Assembly: GCF_007558865.1 (NCBI RefSeq)
Contig: NZ_VLPK01000003.1
Coordinates: forward strand, 248,001-312,000
Direction of reading: 5' to 3'
DNA length: 64,000 nucleotides
Origin: Mucilaginibacter corticis
Lineage (GTDB): Bacteria; Bacteroidota; Bacteroidia; Sphingobacteriales; Sphingobacteriaceae
Numbering within the stretch: position 1 is the first letter of the stretch; each line of letters opens with the position of its first letter. Below are positions 42,440-50,904 of this stretch, in pieces. A model generated the notes under the pieces. It saw only the letters and a list, made by a program, of their open reading frames with translations. It was not told the DNA's origin and did no database searches. The position numbers and the translations under genes were made by a program.

Positions 42440-42907
42440 TTATTTTAAGGCCGTTAATATTTCTTGTATGCGGTTATGCGCCATATTTATGCCCTGGGCA
42501 AAAGGCAGCTTTAACACCTGGTCTCTCTGCGTAATTGATTCATAAATTACATGCATATTTAACTTGCAGGTATCACCGGTGACATGTTCAAATTCATATA
42601 TTTCAAGCTGTACACCAAACGGCGTATTTTCCATTTCAAATGTTCGGATGATCTTTTGCTCGGGCACAAGCTCATGGATCACGCCATTTGCCCTGAACGC
42701 CAAATTCCCTTTTGCATCACTTGTTTCAATTTGATAACTGCCGTGCTTTTCGCTTTCCAATTTAATCACTTTGGTTCCCATCCATTGTTCCACAATTTCA
42801 GGTTCGGTAAAAGCTTTAAAAAGTAATGGCAATGGCAGGTCAAATTCCCTGGTTATCCACAAATCCTGCTGACCGTCCTTTGCGTCGATCTTTGTTTTCA
42901 ATTCCAT
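42440..42907 (-). CDS. SRPBCC/AHSA1-like protein
   Basis: 155 residues with the Bet-v1-like START fold: LWITREFDLPLPLLFKAFTEPEIVEQWMG at the start, a long beta-sheet, and a C-terminal helix LPFAQGINMAHNRIQEILTAL. Such proteins hold hydrophobic ligands in a pocket; the ligand is unknown. It is encoded 6 bp after the ArsR-family gene, a very common pairing. Confidence 0.85.
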   Translation of the reverse strand: MELKTKIDAKDGQQDLWITREFDLPLPLLFKAFTEPEIVEQWMGTKVIKLESEKHGSYQIETSDAKGNLAFRANGVIHELVPEQKIIRTFEMENTPFGVQLEIYEFEHVTGDTCKLNMHVIYESITQRDQVLKLPFAQGINMAHNRIQEILTALK

Positions 42908-42913
42908 CTTCTG

Positions 42914-43237
42914 CTATTGTTTTGGTTTATAATTTTTCATCACTTCTTCTAATTTGTTGAACCTGTCATCCCACATTTTGCGGAACGGCTCAATAAAGTC
43001 GGCCACTTCTTTCATGTTTTTAGCATTTATATGATAGTAAATTTCCCTGCCTGTTTGCTTTTGTTCAAGCAATTCGCACTCAGTTAGGATTTGCAGGTGT
43101 TTTGAAACTGTGGGCCTCGCCGTATCAAAGTTTGAGGCAATTGCGCCGGCCGTTAGCGATTGCGTGGCCACTAAAAGCAATATAGCCCTCCTGGTCGGGT
43201 CGGCTATTGCCTGGAATACATCTCGTCTTAAATTCAT
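42914..43237 (-). CDS. ArsR-family transcriptional regulator
   Basis: 107 residues, one winged helix-turn-helix: FQAIADPTRRAILLLVATQSLTAGAIASNF, then the recognition region ARPTVSKHLQILTECELLEQKQTGREIYY. No Cys pair for metal sensing is present, so this is the non-metal branch typical of ArsR/SRPBCC pairs. It heads an operon of at least five genes. Two dyads in the promoter 3-45 bp upstream make autoregulation likely. Confidence 0.88.
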   Translation of the reverse strand: MNLRRDVFQAIADPTRRAILLLVATQSLTAGAIASNFDTARPTVSKHLQILTECELLEQKQTGREIYYHINAKNMKEVADFIEPFRKMWDDRFNKLEEVMKNYKPKQ

Positions 43238-43240
43238 TAT

Positions 43241-43287
43241 GTAGCTATTTGACTACAAATATAAATGTAGTTATTTAACTACGCAAA
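43241..43287 (-). promoter_or_regulatory. ArsR operon promoter with two operator dyads
   Basis: On the minus strand TTTG (43287-43284), 20 bp and TATATTTG (43263-43256) form a full promoter. Dyad GTAGTTA-TT-TAACTAC (43267-43282, perfect 7-2-7) fills the spacer, and a weaker GTAGCTA-TT-TGACTAC (43241-43256) covers the -7 edge and start. Centres are 26 bp apart. Binding of the ArsR protein here would block transcription. Confidence 0.75.
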
Positions 43288-43311
43288 TTTTCTGAGATTA
43301 TTTTTTCGTTT

Positions 43312-45702
43312 TTAATTGGCTGCAATGATAGGCCCTGCATAATGCGCCAGACTCATTACGGTGATTTGAGGGTTAACACCTAAACTTGTCGGAAAGACGC
43401 TGGCATCGCAGACAAATAAATTATCGTAGCCATAAACCTTAAAGTTTTCGTCTACTACGCCAGTGGCAGGATCGTTACTCATTACATTACCGCCTTGCGG
43501 GTGCCCTGTGCCGGTTGAGATATCGGGGGATGCCTTTATGTTTTTACGAAAATTCTCCTTCAATTCTGCCACCGTTTTATACTCATAATAGTCAAAGGTA
43601 TTAGGCATAACCCGTTCAGCGCCGCCTGTTAAATAAATTTCGGCAGCTTTTTCTAACCCGGTCATCAGGCTTTCAAAATCGTCTTCGGTAGGTACATAAT
43701 TAATATCACGACCAAATAAACCTGCAATCTTCACTTCGGCGTTTGACGCCGTACCAACCAACACGCCCGTACAAGCCATATTACCGTAATGCAACATATT
43801 GTTAAAATGCTGATCAAACCAGCCCGGCATAGCAGTAGATTGAAACATAGGCGGGTTATACCATGTTTCCATCACAAACCTGCGATCATTCGTTTTAAGG
43901 AAATGCGAGATCTGCAATCCATCATACGAGTTGACGGTATCTTTATAAGCAGCTGTTATTTGTGTACCGAGATTGAATGCCAATTTTTTGCCCGCATTGG
44001 CAATACCCAATTTTGACTTAAGCAGTAAAATGCTGGAAGAAATAGCACCGGCAGATGATACAAAAGTATTCCCTTTGATGGTAATAGAACGTCCGCTTTT
44101 AAACTTGCCGGTGAGCGAAACGATCCTTGTTCCACTTTTGTTAAAGCTAATGGCCTCGCAGTTAGTAATGATCTGGAGCGAACCGGGGTGCGCCATTTGG
44201 ATCTGTGGTAATATAGTGTCAAGCATTGAAAGCTTTTTACCATATGCGCACCCCATGTTGCAATAGCCCGAGCCCAGGCAACCATTAATATTTGCCATTA
44301 CCGAATCAAGTTCAGGCTTGGTGTAACCCAATTTCGCGCAAGCTTCTGCAAACAACCTGCCACCGGGATTTAGAAACCGGTCGTCAGTCATTATAGGCGT
44401 GTGCGATACTTTCATCAATTTGTAAACAGCTTCCATCGATGCGAGATATCGTGTCCTGTCTAACTTTATGCCCATTTCATTTATCCATTTATCAAGAATA
44501 TAATCAGGAGTTTCAAAGCAAACCGCATTGTTAACCGTGGTAGAACCACCAACACAGCTGCCCTGAAATACCTGGAAACGAAAATCTCTTGATAATTGCA
44601 AAGCGCCGTTGGCATATAATCTGCTCACCTGGTCTACCTCATCTTCAGTAAATGTCGATGGTTTTTCAAATCCCCCGCGTTCAACTAATAACACTTTGCG
44701 GCCTGCTTCAACAAGCTGGTATGCAAGAATGGATGCGCCTGCGCCTGATCCTACAATAACCACATCGGCAGTTATCTCACTTGATTTTACATCAGCATCA
44801 TCCAATACCTGCAAACTGTTGGCCGGTGATGGCGTTACCGGGAAGATCCGTTTGCGCTCATCAACATCCTTTCTTTTTGAGAAAGGCACATAACCAATAC
44901 TTTCATATACCGTCGGATCACTATAGTAACCCATAAAACATATTTGCTTGGTCATCCTGATCGCGGCTTGTATTATCTCTCCGTACCAGGCTGGCAAGTT
45001 CTGAAATTCAAAATCAGTAATAAATCTTTTTTTAAGAAAATCTAATCGTGCTGCGGGCTGCATCAAACTAAGCATGGGGTTAAGCGACAGTAAAGGATAA
45101 ATTTCCATTGCTGTGAGCACCAGTTTCATCACCCATTTGTTGGTAGCCTCAAAGCTTGAAAGATAATTATCTACATTGGTTGCCATCTGTAATGGTTCAA
45201 TCTGTAGCTTGTACAAATCTGTGTCACCTGATATACAAACCTCGGCCATAGCCTGCAGCGTTTGAAATTGCTGGATAGAAAGGTATTTCAGTTTGTACCT
45301 CGCTATACCGGCAGCCCTGAATAAAAACCAAAGTCCTGTAAACGCAACCGCATAGGTAATAACCTGTGCCAGATGAGTGGTGCCAACAGGCGCATCTTTA
45401 CCCCTGATCCATTCAATGGCTGTCCATATAATAGCAATACCAAGGATCCATTTAAACAAGCGGATCAGCGGGCTAAACCGGCGTACATCACCAATGGCAA
45501 GTGCAAGCAACAGAACAATTAGAAAAGCCTGTAAAATGGAATTAGCCGATAAGATAACATAGGCCTGGCCAGCTAATGACCCTAAAAATGCCGGGGTAAG
45601 TTTAGGGTAAAAGTTAAAAAAAAGTGTAAGTAATGACAGGATAAGAAGGAACTTTAAGAAAGACTTCAAATATTTTTCTTCCGGGGTTAATTCACTGTTC
45701 AT
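43312..45702 (-). CDS. membrane-anchored GMC-family FAD oxidoreductase, long-chain alcohol oxidase-like
   Basis: 796 residues. The first 130 form about four membrane helices (FLKFLLILSLLTLFF, AFLIVLLLALAIG, WILGIAIIWTAIEWI, VITYAVAFTGLWFLF). A helical domain follows (about 140-300). The FAD fold starts with VVIVGSGAGASILAYQL near 313, and the C-terminal GMC block has GHPQGGNVMSNDPATGVVD and NPQITVMSLA with the active-site His and Asn. A CxxxxxCxxGCxxGxK segment (GYCNMGCAYGKK) resembles fatty-alcohol oxidases of plants and yeasts. It may oxidise a lipid alcohol at the inner membrane; the substrate is inferred only from family. A partner gene lies upstream. Confidence 0.75.
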   Translation of the reverse strand: MNSELTPEEKYLKSFLKFLLILSLLTLFFNFYPKLTPAFLGSLAGQAYVILSANSILQAFLIVLLLALAIGDVRRFSPLIRLFKWILGIAIIWTAIEWIRGKDAPVGTTHLAQVITYAVAFTGLWFLFRAAGIARYKLKYLSIQQFQTLQAMAEVCISGDTDLYKLQIEPLQMATNVDNYLSSFEATNKWVMKLVLTAMEIYPLLSLNPMLSLMQPAARLDFLKKRFITDFEFQNLPAWYGEIIQAAIRMTKQICFMGYYSDPTVYESIGYVPFSKRKDVDERKRIFPVTPSPANSLQVLDDADVKSSEITADVVIVGSGAGASILAYQLVEAGRKVLLVERGGFEKPSTFTEDEVDQVSRLYANGALQLSRDFRFQVFQGSCVGGSTTVNNAVCFETPDYILDKWINEMGIKLDRTRYLASMEAVYKLMKVSHTPIMTDDRFLNPGGRLFAEACAKLGYTKPELDSVMANINGCLGSGYCNMGCAYGKKLSMLDTILPQIQMAHPGSLQIITNCEAISFNKSGTRIVSLTGKFKSGRSITIKGNTFVSSAGAISSSILLLKSKLGIANAGKKLAFNLGTQITAAYKDTVNSYDGLQISHFLKTNDRRFVMETWYNPPMFQSTAMPGWFDQHFNNMLHYGNMACTGVLVGTASNAEVKIAGLFGRDINYVPTEDDFESLMTGLEKAAEIYLTGGAERVMPNTFDYYEYKTVAELKENFRKNIKASPDISTGTGHPQGGNVMSNDPATGVVDENFKVYGYDNLFVCDASVFPTSLGVNPQITVMSLAHYAGPIIAAN

Positions 45703-45769
45703 AACATTAAGGTTTATAAAGGTTAAAACATTAAGCCATAGCTATTATCAGAAAAAATTGAGCAAATGC

Positions 45770-46327
45770 TTACCAGGGCAGGTACTGAATTTCTTTAGGA
45801 TGGCCCAATAAAAAATAACAGTAAAACAGGTTAAGATTTTCACCAAAGGTCAGGTATGCTTTACATAGCATCAGGCTATGATCGCCCTCGTTGGGCAACA
45901 CCACAAAATCACGGATCACTTTGAAAAAACTGAGTGTAAACTTATGCAGCGGGATATCATAATTAAAATGCGCCAGGTGCAGATATGGCTGGTAAAGTTT
46001 ATGATAAGGTTCGTCCTTTACGTATGATGTACGGAAATAGCCTAATTGATTTGGCCGTACCCTGTGCAAGCCTACCTCCCATTGTCCCAGGTATTTTTGA
46101 TGATCCTGTATCACGGTTTCGTTGTAACCATAATTAGCGCCGTTTCTTTTATAAAAGCCTTTTTTAAATTTTTCGCCCGATATTTTACCAATCGGCTCAT
46201 GGTTCCATCCGCAGTAAATAAACCCGTTCAGTTTTTCAATATCCGGTGGCGTACCTGTAAGCAGTATATTCTCTAATGTAGCTTTATCGCATTGCGCAAG
46301 CGTTTCGAAAGTCCATTTTTGTGCCAT
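45770..46327 (-). CDS. protein of unknown function, operon partner of the GMC oxidoreductase
   Basis: 185 residues, soluble, no signal. It opens KWTFETLAQCDKATLENILLTGTPPDIEKLNGFIYCGWNHEP and has an aromatic-rich second half (HLAHFNYDIPLHKFTLSFFKVIRDFVVLPNEGDHSLMLCKAYL), which suggests a ligand pocket or membrane-surface contact. No family is recognised. It lies 67 bp upstream of the GMC gene on the same strand, and both have the same 14-bp sequence just before their start codons, so coordinated expression is likely. Confidence 0.6.
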   Translation of the reverse strand: MAQKWTFETLAQCDKATLENILLTGTPPDIEKLNGFIYCGWNHEPIGKISGEKFKKGFYKRNGANYGYNETVIQDHQKYLGQWEVGLHRVRPNQLGYFRTSYVKDEPYHKLYQPYLHLAHFNYDIPLHKFTLSFFKVIRDFVVLPNEGDHSLMLCKAYLTFGENLNLFYCYFLLGHPKEIQYLPW

Positions 46328-46561
46328 GATATATAGAGTTAAGGTTTATAAAACGTGACAAAATATTTTTTAACCAACACGGCTTATTGCCGGCTTAATT
46401 AAGCGACCGAAAAAACAAAGCAAACAGCTTATTATTATAATTGATAATCAGCAAGTTAAAAACTATTTTTTATATTTCAAATACGTATAAATACGCAAAT
46501 TACAACAGCTGCAACTCAACTCAGAATTGTATGTTTGTTATGAAACAATAAGCTACCACTT

Positions 46562-47296
46562 ATGCCATCATTATCGCGCATATCATTCTCTGCTCCGCAG
46601 GATAACAGTTACCTGCAGAACATTCCAAGTCTTAACAAGGGTTTACAGCTCACGCTGAAAAGTAATGTAACCTTTTTTGTTGGCGAGAACGGCTCAGGTA
46701 AATCAACTTTATTAGAAGGTGTAGCAGAACAATGTGGTTTCAATTTAAGAGGCGGTAACCGGAATCATAACCTCAATACCGGGCATCGGTTTGAGGGCTA
46801 TGAATCAGCGATAGCCTCACATTTAAACTTGTCATGGTCGCCACGCAGGGTTACCGAAGGATTTTTTATGCGGGCAGAGAGCTTTTTTAATTTCGCATCG
46901 TATATAGATGAATTGGCATTAGAGGATAATCGCATTTTAAAAGCGTATGGCGGCCGCTCATTGCACAACCAATCGCATGGGGAATCGTTCCTGTCGTTAT
47001 TTTATAACCAGTTTGAAGCAGGGATCTATATCCTTGATGAGCCCGAAGCAGCGCTGTCACCTGCCAGGGTACTGGCATTTATGACAGTAATTCACGAACT
47101 TGAGCAAAGCGGCAGGGCACAATTCCTGATAGCTACCCACTCCCCTATACTGATTTGCTACCCGGGTGCTACGATTTACCAGTTTGACGAAAACGGCGTT
47201 CGCGAAACCGGGTATCAGGATACTGAACATTTTAGCCTTACCAAATCATTCTTAGACAACCCAGCGTTGTACTTGCGCCACTTAATGAACGAGTGA
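46562..47296 (+). CDS. stand-alone AAA/ABC-type ATPase
   Basis: 244 residues. Walker A FFVGENGSGKSTLLEG (about residue 40), a signature-like QSHGESFLSLF, Walker B GIYILDEPEAALSP and the switch His in LIATHSPILI are all intact. There is no membrane or TOPRIM nuclease domain, so it is neither a transporter subunit nor an OLD nuclease on its own. Such single-domain AAA_21-type ATPases are common orphans. A role in a defence or DNA-related complex cannot be supported by the neighbours. It converges with the coiled-coil gene. Confidence 0.78.
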   Translation: MPSLSRISFSAPQDNSYLQNIPSLNKGLQLTLKSNVTFFVGENGSGKSTLLEGVAEQCGFNLRGGNRNHNLNTGHRFEGYESAIASHLNLSWSPRRVTEGFFMRAESFFNFASYIDELALEDNRILKAYGGRSLHNQSHGESFLSLFYNQFEAGIYILDEPEAALSPARVLAFMTVIHELEQSGRAQFLIATHSPILICYPGATIYQFDENGVRETGYQDTEHFSLTKSFLDNPALYLRHLMNE

Positions 47297-47315
47297 TCAC
47301 AGGTTTGTAAACTAC

Positions 47316-47768
47316 TTATTGTTCGTTTTTTGGTAACTGCAGTTTGTCAAGTTCTTTCTTAGCCTTTTCTATTTTTTTGAGCAGCTTTTTTTCTGTTTTA
47401 CGATCGCCTTCCAGCTTTTTAGCAGCATCTTCGGCATCACTGGTTTCACTTGCGGCCTTTTTTGCCTGCTTTTCGGCCAGCTTTACATCGTCCATATCGC
47501 CGCCAACCGCCTGTTCAGACCGTTTTTTGCTTTTCACCTGCGCCGCATGCGATCTTTCAAGTGCACTTTCCAATTTTACAGAGTCAACAGGTATTTTTGT
47601 TCTGACTTCTAACAATTGTGTTTGCAGATCAGCAATGTTCAAATTAATTTTTTTGATCTGCTTGTTTATTTTAGCGGTGTCTGTTCCATCTTCTCTGTGT
47701 GAGACTATGCCTGCATGTAAATGGGTGAAAGCAAATACTACAACCAATGTTAAAATTATCTTTTTCAT
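47316..47768 (-). CDS. secreted coiled-coil protein
   Basis: 150 residues. MKKIILTLVVVFAFTHLHAG is a Sec signal; the rest is a Lys/Glu/Ala-rich coiled coil (KINKQIKKINLNIADLQTQLLEVRTKI, EKQAKKAASETSDAEDAAKKLEGD). The long opposite-strand frame here is only a reflection of this composition. It is 12 bp after the kinase gene and so the third gene of the XRE-kinase operon; a periplasmic accessory of the sensor is possible but not shown. Confidence 0.65.
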   Translation of the reverse strand: MKKIILTLVVVFAFTHLHAGIVSHREDGTDTAKINKQIKKINLNIADLQTQLLEVRTKIPVDSVKLESALERSHAAQVKSKKRSEQAVGGDMDDVKLAEKQAKKAASETSDAEDAAKKLEGDRKTEKKLLKKIEKAKKELDKLQLPKNEQ

Positions 47769-47780
47769 TTTGTTGGGGTT

Positions 47781-48866
47781 TTAATTTAAAGAGGGACATG
47801 TTATATCAATAATAAATGAAGTACCTATACCTATTTCGCTTTTAACAGATAGTTTACCGCGATACTTTTCAAGGATTTCTTTCGCAAGGATAATTCCCAG
47901 TCCAAAACCGTCTTTCATTTCTTTATGTGTTTTTAAGCTGCTGGTATTGTTAATTATACGTTGTACCTGTTCGCAAGACATACCGGGCCCGGTATCACGG
48001 ATTAATAGCCTGGTATAGTCTGTTGATTTTTTGAGCGATATGCCTATTACACCATTTTCGGCAGTGTATCTTATGGCGTTATCCAGTAAGTTGCGGCATA
48101 CAACGTCCAATATGCCCGGGTCATAGGTTAATACCGCATGTTCAGGTAAATCTAAAACCAACCCGATATTTAGGTCACTTAGCCTATCTTTATAATAAAC
48201 GGCATATTTTGAAAAGAATTTATTGAGATCAATAGACTCGGGCTGCTCAGTAAACCGTCCCCTATCATCGCTTATCCGCATCAATAATGAATTAACAATA
48301 TTGAAAATATAATCTACCTGGTTATTCATCTTGAAAAACAGGTCCTCAATATCCAGGTCAGACAAGTTCAGGTTTTCATACCCATCAATAATTTGCTTGA
48401 TGCAACCTAAAGGGCTCCGTACATCATGCGCGATAACGGCCAGCAAAGAGTCTTTTTGTTTTATGGTGTCTGTAAGCTCATTGGTTTGTGTTTTAAGCTC
48501 ATCGACATTTAAAAAAGTAATAGCATGCTTATTTCCAATAATATGTTTGTAAACATCAAACCATCTGTACACGTTATCTGCGCAATGTATTTTAGATACC
48601 ACGTGAATGGTTGGATCATTACTATTCAAGGCGGATATTAACGCATTATCCCAGCTTTCAATAACTTGTTCCCGATAAACCGGATCAGGATAAGCCTTTT
48701 CAAACCAGGTTAGCTTATCAGGCATTTCATCTATAAAATAACCAACCTGCGATTGAAAAGCGCGGTTAATATAAACCGGTTCATCTGCTTCGTTGGTTAG
48801 CATCATTGGGGTGATCATCTGATCAAGAGTTTGATTTAATTCTGTAGGTTCTATAAGATATTTCAT
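47781..48866 (-). CDS. PAS-domain histidine kinase
   Basis: From the ATG at 48866, 361 residues without membrane segments, so probably cytoplasmic. A PAS sensor (about 10-125; MMLTNEADEPVYINRAFQSQVGYF) is followed by HisKA with the phospho-His in VIAHDVRSPLGCI, then HATPase_c with N-box LLDNAIRYT, G1 DTGPGM and G2 DGFGLGIILAKEIL. All catalytic boxes are present. The XRE regulator precedes it by 24 bp; no response regulator is adjacent, the nearest being the receiver at 39807. Confidence 0.88.
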   Translation of the reverse strand: MKYLIEPTELNQTLDQMITPMMLTNEADEPVYINRAFQSQVGYFIDEMPDKLTWFEKAYPDPVYREQVIESWDNALISALNSNDPTIHVVSKIHCADNVYRWFDVYKHIIGNKHAITFLNVDELKTQTNELTDTIKQKDSLLAVIAHDVRSPLGCIKQIIDGYENLNLSDLDIEDLFFKMNNQVDYIFNIVNSLLMRISDDRGRFTEQPESIDLNKFFSKYAVYYKDRLSDLNIGLVLDLPEHAVLTYDPGILDVVCRNLLDNAIRYTAENGVIGISLKKSTDYTRLLIRDTGPGMSCEQVQRIINNTSSLKTHKEMKDGFGLGIILAKEILEKYRGKLSVKSEIGIGTSFIIDITCPSLN

Positions 48867-48890
48867 ATATAAATGCAATAAACTGGATCA

Positions 48891-49259
48891 CTAAGCCGAC
48901 AGCTTATTACACTGCAGTTCTTTGTAAAGCTCAATTACCTTACGCTGTAATACCAGTATCTCCAACTCCCTTGCGGCAAGCTTTCGTTTTAGCTCATTTA
49001 AAGCCGGACCGGTTAATAATTGGGGTACTGTTTCATCGTCAACGCCTAACAATTGTGTTAGCGGCACTTCGTAGATTTTAGCCAAACGCTCAATGCTTGA
49101 TAAAGTAATAGCTGTGATACCTGCCTCAATTTTTGAAATTGACGGAGCAGAAATCCCCATCCTGCAGGCCAGGTATTCCTGGCTCCATTCGCGCTCATGG
49201 CGCAATTCTTTTATCTTTTTGCAGAATGAGCTTTGTATTGTTTTTTGCAATGCACTCAT
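48891..49259 (-). CDS. XRE-family transcriptional regulator
   Basis: From the ATG at 49259, 122 residues; the GTG 18 codons upstream would place an odd hydrophobic stretch before it and run through likely operator sequence. The helix-turn-helix is KIKELRHEREWSQEYLACRMGISAPSISKIEAGITAITLSSIERLAKIYEVPL (about 15-68). The C-terminal half (LNELKRKLAARELEILVLQRKVIELYKEL) is a probable dimerising coiled coil. It heads the operon with the kinase and the coiled-coil protein. Confidence 0.85.
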   Translation of the reverse strand: MSALQKTIQSSFCKKIKELRHEREWSQEYLACRMGISAPSISKIEAGITAITLSSIERLAKIYEVPLTQLLGVDDETVPQLLTGPALNELKRKLAARELEILVLQRKVIELYKELQCNKLSA

Positions 49260-49275
49260 AATGACACAAAGAACC

Positions 49276-49293
49276 CGTTTAACTCGTTTAACA
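49276..49293 (-). promoter_or_regulatory. 9-bp tandem repeat before the XRE gene, possible operator
   Basis: CGTTTAACT and CGTTTAACA are adjacent 9-mers (8 of 9 identical) ending 17 bp before the XRE start. Position suggests an autoregulatory site; this is inference. Confidence 0.4.
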
Positions 49294-49305
49294 AAGAAAA
49301 AACAG

Positions 49306-49445
49306 CTACGCACATCTACCCTTAAATCATAACATTTTGATTATCAAGAAATAACATTTATTTAGCTATACAACTGCAAATAAAACAGGCTATTCAATGA
49401 TTGCTGTTTTTGTAATAATTTCGGGATATGTGTAGATGTGAGTAG
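49306..49445. repeat. decayed octamer element related to the one at 21934
   Basis: CTACGCAC-ATCTACCC (49306-49321) and, inverted, GATATGTG-TAGATGTG-AGTAG (49425-49445). CACATCTAC and GTAGATGTG form a perfect 9-bp inverted repeat 112 bp apart. CTACGCACATCT is identical to 22019-22030. The 205-bp gap between divergent genes contains nothing else clear. Confidence 0.6.
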
Positions 49446-49518
49446 TCTTTTTTATGGTAAATTCAGTATAAGTTGTTCATTTTGCAGGTAATTTAAACTT
49501 GACTGACTATTTATTGTA

Positions 49519-50898
49519 ATGAATGTAACTTATACCAAAACACAGGGAAGAAAAATTCTTTTAGTATTCCTGATCTTCACAATTATTTTTGCCGTAACCG
49601 CACTTGTCGTACAAAAAAACATCACTAAAAAACTAAACGCCGTATCTAATCTTGCTACTAATGTAGAGCATAGTCAATCTAAACCGGAGCAAGCATTGTT
49701 ACTACTCCACCAGGCTGAAGATGATTTCCAGGCGGCGTTATTTAGTACCGATAGTAAGAAGATCGTATCCTACAAAGAAAAGCTGTCAAAAGCGTTCAAT
49801 GAGATAGATACGCTATTAAAAGAGAAACCTGACACCTCGCATTTAACTTCAAGCCAAAATACCGAGATCAAAAACTGGTATAAAAGAAAAATTGAGTTGT
49901 CTGACAAATTATACTCGCTCAGGCACAGTTTTGATTCATTGCTGATGGTTTACACCGATTTGCATGATAACGCTAACAGTATAAACCAAGACCTTAATAC
50001 CAATAACGGTGTGCTGCAAAAAAGCAAAGAGAATATAAGTGTTGACACCAGCCGCCATATTATTGCACCGGCTAAAAAAGGACTTCTAAAGAGGATAAAA
50101 GAAGCCATTATTAACAAAAATAACAATTACTCGGTAGAAATTAATCACAATAAAAGCGCGCAAATCATTGATACTAAAACGCAAAGGTTATTAGCCGATA
50201 ACAAGAATGCCTACGCGAAAAAGCTGGAGAGGTTGCAGCAGCAAAACGCCAAGTTATTAGGCATGCAGCGCGAATTAAACAGGTTAAACACTTACATCAG
50301 TAACGAGTTAGAAACCATTATTAACCGCGTAAAAGACATCAATTATATTATGGCGCTTGGTTTTAAAGAAATGGCGCTTAAAAACTACCAGGACACCACC
50401 ACCATTTTAAACCGCTTTTACATGGCCGCATCGGTGCTATTACTTGCTTTCGCGATATCGCTGATCATATTTATTAACCAGATCAACAAAGCCGAGGTAT
50501 TATTAAGAAGAGAAAGTGAACTATCAGTATACACGGCTCAGCAAAAAATAGATGAGCTATTGACAAAGATCATGGGCGATGAGGATAAGCACTCCGTCGC
50601 TAAAATGGAGGAGTTAAAAGAAATTGTTGAACTGGCTATCAATAATAACCCGGCTTTTTTAACCAAGTTCAACGAGTTTGACCCGGAGTTTAGTAAAACT
50701 TTGTTAACCATGGCCCCAAACCTGGTGGCCAGCGAGCTTGAATTTTGTACCTTACTAAGATTAAATTTCGAAACTAAAGAAATTGCCCGCTACACCAAAT
50801 CATCTGTTCGGGCAGCTGAAGGTAAAAAATACCGGATCAGGAAAAAATTAGGGATCCCGTCTGATCATGATATCAATGTTTGGATGGCCCAGATATAG
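49519..50898 (+). CDS. membrane-bound sensor with periplasmic coiled coil and C-terminal HTH
   Basis: 459 residues. A first membrane helix (about 12-32, ILLVFLIFTIIFAVTALVV) and a second (about 297-317, AASVLLLAFAISLIIFINQ) bracket a roughly 260-residue extracytoplasmic helical region. The cytoplasmic end carries SELEFCTLLRLNFETKEIARYTKSSVRAAEGKKYRIRKKLGI, a LuxR/GerE-like DNA-binding helix-turn-helix. Such one-component membrane regulators would read an outside signal and bind DNA directly. The ligand is unknown. It is divergent from the XRE-kinase operon. Confidence 0.75.
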   Translation: MNVTYTKTQGRKILLVFLIFTIIFAVTALVVQKNITKKLNAVSNLATNVEHSQSKPEQALLLLHQAEDDFQAALFSTDSKKIVSYKEKLSKAFNEIDTLLKEKPDTSHLTSSQNTEIKNWYKRKIELSDKLYSLRHSFDSLLMVYTDLHDNANSINQDLNTNNGVLQKSKENISVDTSRHIIAPAKKGLLKRIKEAIINKNNNYSVEINHNKSAQIIDTKTQRLLADNKNAYAKKLERLQQQNAKLLGMQRELNRLNTYISNELETIINRVKDINYIMALGFKEMALKNYQDTTTILNRFYMAASVLLLAFAISLIIFINQINKAEVLLRRESELSVYTAQQKIDELLTKIMGDEDKHSVAKMEELKEIVELAINNNPAFLTKFNEFDPEFSKTLLTMAPNLVASELEFCTLLRLNFETKEIARYTKSSVRAAEGKKYRIRKKLGIPSDHDINVWMAQI

Positions 50899-50904
50899 GT
50901 AAAC

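Noticed and set aside
46562..47296. Anti-phage defence ATPase
   Set aside because: No nuclease or other effector gene is adjacent; the flanks are a GMC pair and a regulatory operon.
47344..47784. 146-codon plus-strand frame opposite the coiled-coil gene
   Set aside because: It mirrors the Lys/Glu/Ala codons of the minus-strand coiled coil; the opposite frame with a signal peptide and operon spacing is the real gene.
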